64,000 nucleotides of DNA from assembly GCA_023228825.1 (NCBI GenBank), contig JALOAL010000002.1, forward strand, positions 248,001 to 312,000, given 5' to 3'. Position numbers and translations under genes: made by a program. This DNA is from Dehalococcoidia bacterium. Its GTDB lineage: Bacteria > Chloroflexota > Dehalococcoidia > UBA2979. Below the pieces are notes generated by a model, which did no database searches, was not told where the DNA came from, and worked only from the letters and a program-made list of their open reading frames with translations. This document shows positions 59,096-64,000 of the stretch, piece by piece (positions within the stretch are counted from its first letter, which is position 1; every line of letters begins with the position of its first letter).

Positions 59096-59344
59096 CTAGT
59101 CATTTTGATCAGATGCATCCTCCGCCGGAGGTGAGCAGCAGCCCTGCACCTCAACGTGGAGGATCGCCGCGCGAGTGAGTTCCGCTGGGCCGGAGACATC
59201 GAACTTGCGTTGGATGTTCCCGCGATGCGAGCGAACGGTGTCCACGGGGACGCCCAGCCGCTGAGCGATCTGGCCCGATGGGAGCGCCTGCGCAAGCAGC
59301 GGGATGATCCGCCGCTCGGATGGCGTGAAGCGTGGATGATCCAT
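59096..59344 (-). CDS. Small LuxR-type HTH regulator, copy 2
   Basis: 82 residues from ATG 59344. GerE HTH at about 5-62 (FTPSERRIIPLLAQALPSGQIAQRLGVPVDTVRSHRGNIQRKF). Start context and first residues (MDHP) equal copy 1, but the body is only moderately similar, so the paralogues have diverged far more than their upstream regions. It divergently faces purB. Confidence 0.8.
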   Translation of the reverse strand: MDHPRFTPSERRIIPLLAQALPSGQIAQRLGVPVDTVRSHRGNIQRKFDVSGPAELTRAAILHVEVQGCCSPPAEDASDQND

Positions 59345-59646
59345 GACGCACTCCAATACGACTCAGCCCACCCCGCTGGGTTGGTGGATCGCTGGATGGT
59401 GCCGCCCGAAATGCGCCCCGCCAGACGCGCGGGCAATCTAGCACAGTAGCGATGCGGATTGTCATCACAAATACTGAGCGAGCGCTCTCATGCCTTCGGT
59501 GACATTGCCCACCGCACGCGCGATCTCTAGACTTCACCCGTGAACCCACGGTCCTACCCACGCACCGGCTACCGAGGGCGCTCCGGCGCTCTGCTCCGCG
59601 TGCGCACTGGCGCCTCGTGCATGTCGAGGCCTGCTCGGAGCCCGCG

Positions 59647-60944
<1,298 letters not shown>

Positions 60945-60945
<1 letters not shown>

Positions 60946-61862
60946 TGGCCCCGCCCATGCTGCGGACGGACCTGGCGCTGGAGAAGGTGCACCAGGGCAA
61001 AGTGCGCGACCTCTACGCGCTGCCCTCGGACGGCCGAGGCGAGCGCCTGCTGCTGGTCGCCACGGACCGCATCTCCGCCTTCGACGTGGTGCTGGACAGC
61101 GGCATCCCTCGCAAGGGCGAAGTGCTCACGCGCATCTCCGAGTTCTGGTACCGCAAGACGCAGGACGTGGTGCCCAACGGCTTCATCGCCGTCCTCGATG
61201 GGTCGAATGCGAAGGAGTTTGGGGTCACGGACCGCCGCTACTTCGGGCGCTCCATGGTGATGCGCCGCGCGGAGGTGCTGCAGGCGGAGTGCGTCGTCCG
61301 AGGCTACCTGGCCGGCTCCGGCTGGAAGGACTACCAGCGGGACATGGCCATTTCCGGCATCCCGCTGCCCATGGGCCTCCCGCTCGCCTCGAGGCTGGAT
61401 GAGCCGCTCTTCACGCCCTCCCGGAAGGCAGAGCCGCCGGAGCACGACACGCCCATGACCTACGCGGAACTGGAGGCGCTGGTGGGGGAGGACATGGCGA
61501 ACGCCCTCAAGGTGCGCTCGCTGGCCCTCTACCGCTTCGGCGCGCAGGCCTGCCGTGAGCGCGGCATCCTGATGGCGGACACCAAGTTCGAGTTCGGCCT
61601 GATCGACGGCGAACCGTGCCTGGTGGACGAGGTCATGACCCCGGACTCCTCGCGCTTCTGGCCCGCCGACGAATACCAGCCTGGTCGCGAACAGCCGTCC
61701 TTCGACAAGCAGCCCCTGCGCGACTACCTGGAGGCGCTGGACTGGGACAAGTCGCCCCCCGGACCGATGCTCCCCGCACAGATCGTCCAGCAGACCAGCG
61801 AGCGCTACCTGGAGGCCTACCGCCGCATCACCGGCGAAGACCTTCCGCCCTCCGCTATCTAG
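60945..61862 (+). CDS. purC: SAICAR synthetase
   Basis: 305 residues; the longer SAICAR synthetase form. HQGKVRDLYAL (about 17-27), LLVATDRISAFDVVLDSGIPRKGEVLT (about 36-62), ECVVRGYLAGSGWKDY (about 110), LVDEVMTPDSSRFWP (about 231-245) and SFDKQPLRDYL match the family. The ATG at 60945 shares its A with the purB TGA. Confidence 0.95.
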
Positions 61863-61906
61863 TCAGCCCGCACCGTGCCCGAGGCACGGGCCACGAAGGA
61901 GCCCCC

Positions 61907-62173
61907 ATGGCCACCTACCTCGCCCACGTCAACGTGATGCTGCGCCCGCTGATCAACGACCCGCAGGGCCTCGTCGTCCGCGACGGCCTGCACAGCCTGG
62001 GCTTCGAGGGCGTCTCCGCTGTCCGCGTCGGCAAGCGCATCGACATCACCGTGGCCGCTGCGTCTGTGCCGGAGGCGGAGGCGGCTGTGCGCGACATGTG
62101 CGCGAAACTCCTGGCCAACCCGGTCATCGAGGACTTCGAGTTCGAGGTCACGGAGGTCGCGGCCGTCGACTAA
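61907..62173 (+). CDS. purS: FGAM synthase small subunit PurS
   Basis: 88 residues, the size of stand-alone PurS, which bridges PurL and PurQ. AHVNVMLRPLINDPQGLVVRDGLHSLGFEGVSAVRVGKRIDI contains the D-P-x-G and R-x-GK patterns. It lies 44 bp after purC with AAGGAG upstream of the ATG. purQ and purL would be expected next but are not here; an MFS gene follows. Confidence 0.92.
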   Translation: MATYLAHVNVMLRPLINDPQGLVVRDGLHSLGFEGVSAVRVGKRIDITVAAASVPEAEAAVRDMCAKLLANPVIEDFEFEVTEVAAVD

Positions 62174-62224
62174 CTCATGGAGTGATGCGCCAGCGGTAGG
62201 CCCATCGGTAGGCGCGGAGGCTGC

Positions 62225-63442
62225 ATGAGGCTGATCCCCCGCCTCGGCGCACCCTCGCTGTTTCGCGCGCGGGGCTACCTGGCGGTCTGGCTGGGCGCGG
62301 TAGGCTACTCATTCGGGATGTGGTCGCAGCGCGTGGCCGTGGGCTGGTACGTCTTCGACGCCACGGACTCCGCCTTCATCACTGCGGGCGCCACCGCCGC
62401 GGCCTCGGCGCCTGCGGTCTTCGTGGGCCCCATTGCGGGCGCGATCGCTGACCGCAGCCCGCGGCCGCTCATCCTTGCGCTCGCGGCGGTGGCGAACGGG
62501 CTGGCGCTCGCTGGCATCGCGCTGCTCGCCGTGCTGTTCAAAGCCCCCGTGGCCGGCATCCTGGTCCTGGTGACGGTGGGCGGCGTGGGAAGGACGTTCA
62601 ACCTGTCCGCGCTGCACACGCTCTCGGGCGACCTCGCCGGCCCGGAGCGCCGGGCGAGCGCGATCAGCCTGGTCTCGCTGGGCCAGCGGGCGGTCGCCGC
62701 GCTGGGGGCGGTGGGCAGCGGCCTGGTGATCGCCTACGCGGGCGCGGCCACCGCCTTCGCCCTCGGTGTGGTCGCCTACGCCCTCGCGGCGCTCGCCTAC
62801 CGGGCTGCACGCGAGCCCGCCGAGCGCCGAGGCCGCCCCGCCGCCTCCCTCCTGGCCGACACGCTGGAGGGCCTGAGCCTGGTCACGCGCTTCCGGATGG
62901 TGGCGCTGCTGCTGGGCCTGATGGTGGTGGCGGAGGTCCTGGGCTTCTCCTACGACTCGCTGCTGCCGGCGCTGGCGGACCGCGTGCTGGCCGTCGGCGC
63001 CAGCGGACTCGGGGGGATTGTGGGCGCCGCCGGTATCGGGTCGGTGGGCGGCACCCTCTTCCTGGTGATCACGGGCGACCGAGTGCGACACGGGCGGCTG
63101 TTCATCGGTGTGCTGGCGGCGTTTGGCGTGCTGCTGGTGCTGCTCGGCTCGTCCAGCGTCTACGCAGTCTCGCTCGCGATTGCCGCGGGTATCGGCGCCT
63201 GCGCCGCCATGGTGGACGCGTTGCAGTGGATCATGCTGCAGGCCAGCGTGCCGGACCACCTCCGCGGCCGCGCACTGGGCGCGTGGAACGTCGCGATCGG
63301 CTTCGGCTGGATCGGCCCGCTCGCACTCGGCGCGCTCGCGGACGCGACCTCGGTCGGCGTTTCCCTCAGCGCCGCGGGCTCGGTGCTGGTGGCCACGGGC
63401 GTCCTCGTGGCGTTGTCCTCGCCGCGCCTCCGCGCCGCGTAG
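62225..63442 (+). CDS. MFS transporter
   Basis: 405 residues with about twelve membrane segments and IADRSPRPLILAL (about 75-87) as the helix 2-3 loop. It resembles the MFS_3/EntS-like exporters and the 18272 gene in layout, though the two are not close copies. Substrate unknown. It is placed 51 bp after purS but is unlikely to be functionally linked. Confidence 0.83.
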   Translation: MRLIPRLGAPSLFRARGYLAVWLGAVGYSFGMWSQRVAVGWYVFDATDSAFITAGATAAASAPAVFVGPIAGAIADRSPRPLILALAAVANGLALAGIALLAVLFKAPVAGILVLVTVGGVGRTFNLSALHTLSGDLAGPERRASAISLVSLGQRAVAALGAVGSGLVIAYAGAATAFALGVVAYALAALAYRAAREPAERRGRPAASLLADTLEGLSLVTRFRMVALLLGLMVVAEVLGFSYDSLLPALADRVLAVGASGLGGIVGAAGIGSVGGTLFLVITGDRVRHGRLFIGVLAAFGVLLVLLGSSSVYAVSLAIAAGIGACAAMVDALQWIMLQASVPDHLRGRALGAWNVAIGFGWIGPLALGALADATSVGVSLSAAGSVLVATGVLVALSSPRLRAA

Positions 63443-63489
63443 ACCGCGAGGCCGCAAGGCGTGGCGCCGGGTGAGCCCGGCGCGAGGGG

Positions 63490-63666
63490 CTACTCCGGGG
63501 TGGGCACGAAGTCGTGCTGGTCGTCGCAGCGCTCGCAGTAGACGAGGCGCACGGTGCGGCCGGCAAGTTCGTGGTCGCGCAGGAGGTGCGAGGACTCGGC
63601 GTGGCCGCAGGTGGCGCAGATCGCGTCCGGAGCACCGTCCAGGCGGTCGTTCTCATCGGTCGTCAT
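63490..63666 (-). CDS. Zinc-ribbon microprotein
   Basis: 58 residues from ATG 63666 with GGGAG nine bases before. CATC (about 17-20) and CERC (about 44-47) flank a basic strand region (LAGRTVRLVY). The start MTTDENDRLDGAPDAI is acidic. Too short for many gene finders. No function assigned. Confidence 0.65.
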   Translation of the reverse strand: MTTDENDRLDGAPDAICATCGHAESSHLLRDHELAGRTVRLVYCERCDDQHDFVPTPE

Positions 63667-63902
63667 CGTCCACTCCCTCCGACCCGGTCAGCGCGCCGCG
63701 GGCGTCTTCTCTGACACACCGTACCTGATAGACGCAGTCCCGTGAGGCCCCAGGGACGCAGGGGCGCACGGGCGGATGCTGCTCGCATGAAGCGACCGCG
63801 CCGGGAGCACCAGGACGGGCCCTCCTCGGCGCGGTCGGATGCCTCGCCCCCTCGCCGCCCCGGTGTCAGCGCGACCGACCGTGGAGGAGAGGTAGAGGCG
63901 GC
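63667..63902. other. Intergenic stretch
   Basis: About 236 bp. Open frames here are GC-driven noise. The last 40 bp hold purine-rich sequence suitable as a ribosome-binding site for the partial CDS that follows. Confidence 0.4.
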
Positions 63903-64000
63903 ATGCCCAATGTAGCCGCCGTAATACGCAGCCACAGAACTATTGCGGAAGTATTCCTGCACAAATCCACCAGCGGACGCCCGATCGTGGGCCTCGCGGT
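63903..64000 (+). CDS. Possible start of a CDS cut by the window end
   Basis: ATG 63903 follows GGAGGAGAGGTAGAGGCGGC and the frame stays open to the end, reading MPNVAAVIRSHRTIAEVF onward. GC content is lower than in the neighbours. The minus strand is also open here with a Tyr/Gly-rich reading, so the strand is not certain. Confidence 0.3.
   Translation, partial: MPNVAAVIRSHRTIAEVFLHKSTSGRPIVGLA

Larger units (their letters stand above)
57591..59601. repeat. Tandem duplication, copy 2 (2,011 bp)
   Basis: Directly follows copy 1 with no spacer. It carries the beheaded cupin, a lipoprotein gene, a truncated relative of the exported protein, a second HTH gene and the shared upstream region, and ends 46 bp before purB. 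The junction at 57590/57591 joins the end of one unit to the start of the next, as unequal recombination would. Confidence 0.85.

Noticed and set aside
63663..63962. Minus-strand 99-residue frame at the right edge
   Set aside because: Most of it is antisense-type Arg/Ser/Gly noise. Only the part near the edge looks protein-like, and the plus strand has the better start there.

Overview
This is a GC-rich bacterial chromosome window carrying an integrated virus. The host looks like a Chloroflexota member of the Dehalococcoidia type. That is an inference from gene content: a DapL-type lysine/peptidoglycan branch, an archaeal-type ApgM mutase beside tpiA and pgk, a fused KorA with KorB, stand-alone purS next to purB and purC, and a two-domain FtsX permease of about 1,150 residues. 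No rRNA or marker protein fixes the taxonomy.

Layout. 1-2847: a clipped CDS end, tmRNA (minus), smpB and a ctpA-like S41 protease. 2859-15981: a 13.1 kb element bounded by a perfect 27-bp direct repeat. It encodes a probable double-jelly-roll major capsid protein, an A32/FtsK-HerA-type packaging ATPase, an amidase, a lytic transglycosylase, a six-repeat beta-propeller, at least eight small membrane proteins, two very basic microproteins and a cluster of Cys-rich/HTH proteins. I find no integrase and no replicase. Both ends carry an 11-6-11 dif-like site, and the identity between ends starts exactly at the predicted 6-bp central region, as expected if the host XerC/XerD integrates it. I read it as a tectivirus-like (PRD1/PM2/FLiP-type) membrane-containing provirus with about 30 genes.

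16259-34144: a promoter-operator with a small zinc-ribbon gene, bcp peroxiredoxin, a hydrolase, an MFS transporter, a lone Lrp/AsnC ligand domain, korAB, a queD-like gene, small exported proteins, the large FtsX permease, a SAM methyltransferase and an envelope-stress group (ElaB-like, holin-X-like, YihY). 34255-42826: a long minus-strand run of hflX, dapL, a GNAT gene, dapF, miaA, tpiA, apgM and pgk. 43050-50848: a membrane-anchored LuxR-type regulator, polyprenyl synthetase, penicillin acylase, rpiB, topoisomerase IB and a Sua5/YrdC protein. 50941-53923 and 59647-62173: purine synthesis (guaA, purD; purB, purC, purS).

55320-59601, between the two purine groups, is a diverged tandem duplication of about 2.0-2.3 kb. 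Each copy holds a cupin 3' part, a secreted-protein gene and a LuxR-type HTH gene with a conserved upstream region. The second copy has a beheaded cupin, a truncated secreted protein, and a lipoprotein gene that appears to carry an AT-rich in-frame palindromic insertion. The window ends with an MFS transporter, a zinc-ribbon microprotein and the possible start of another CDS.
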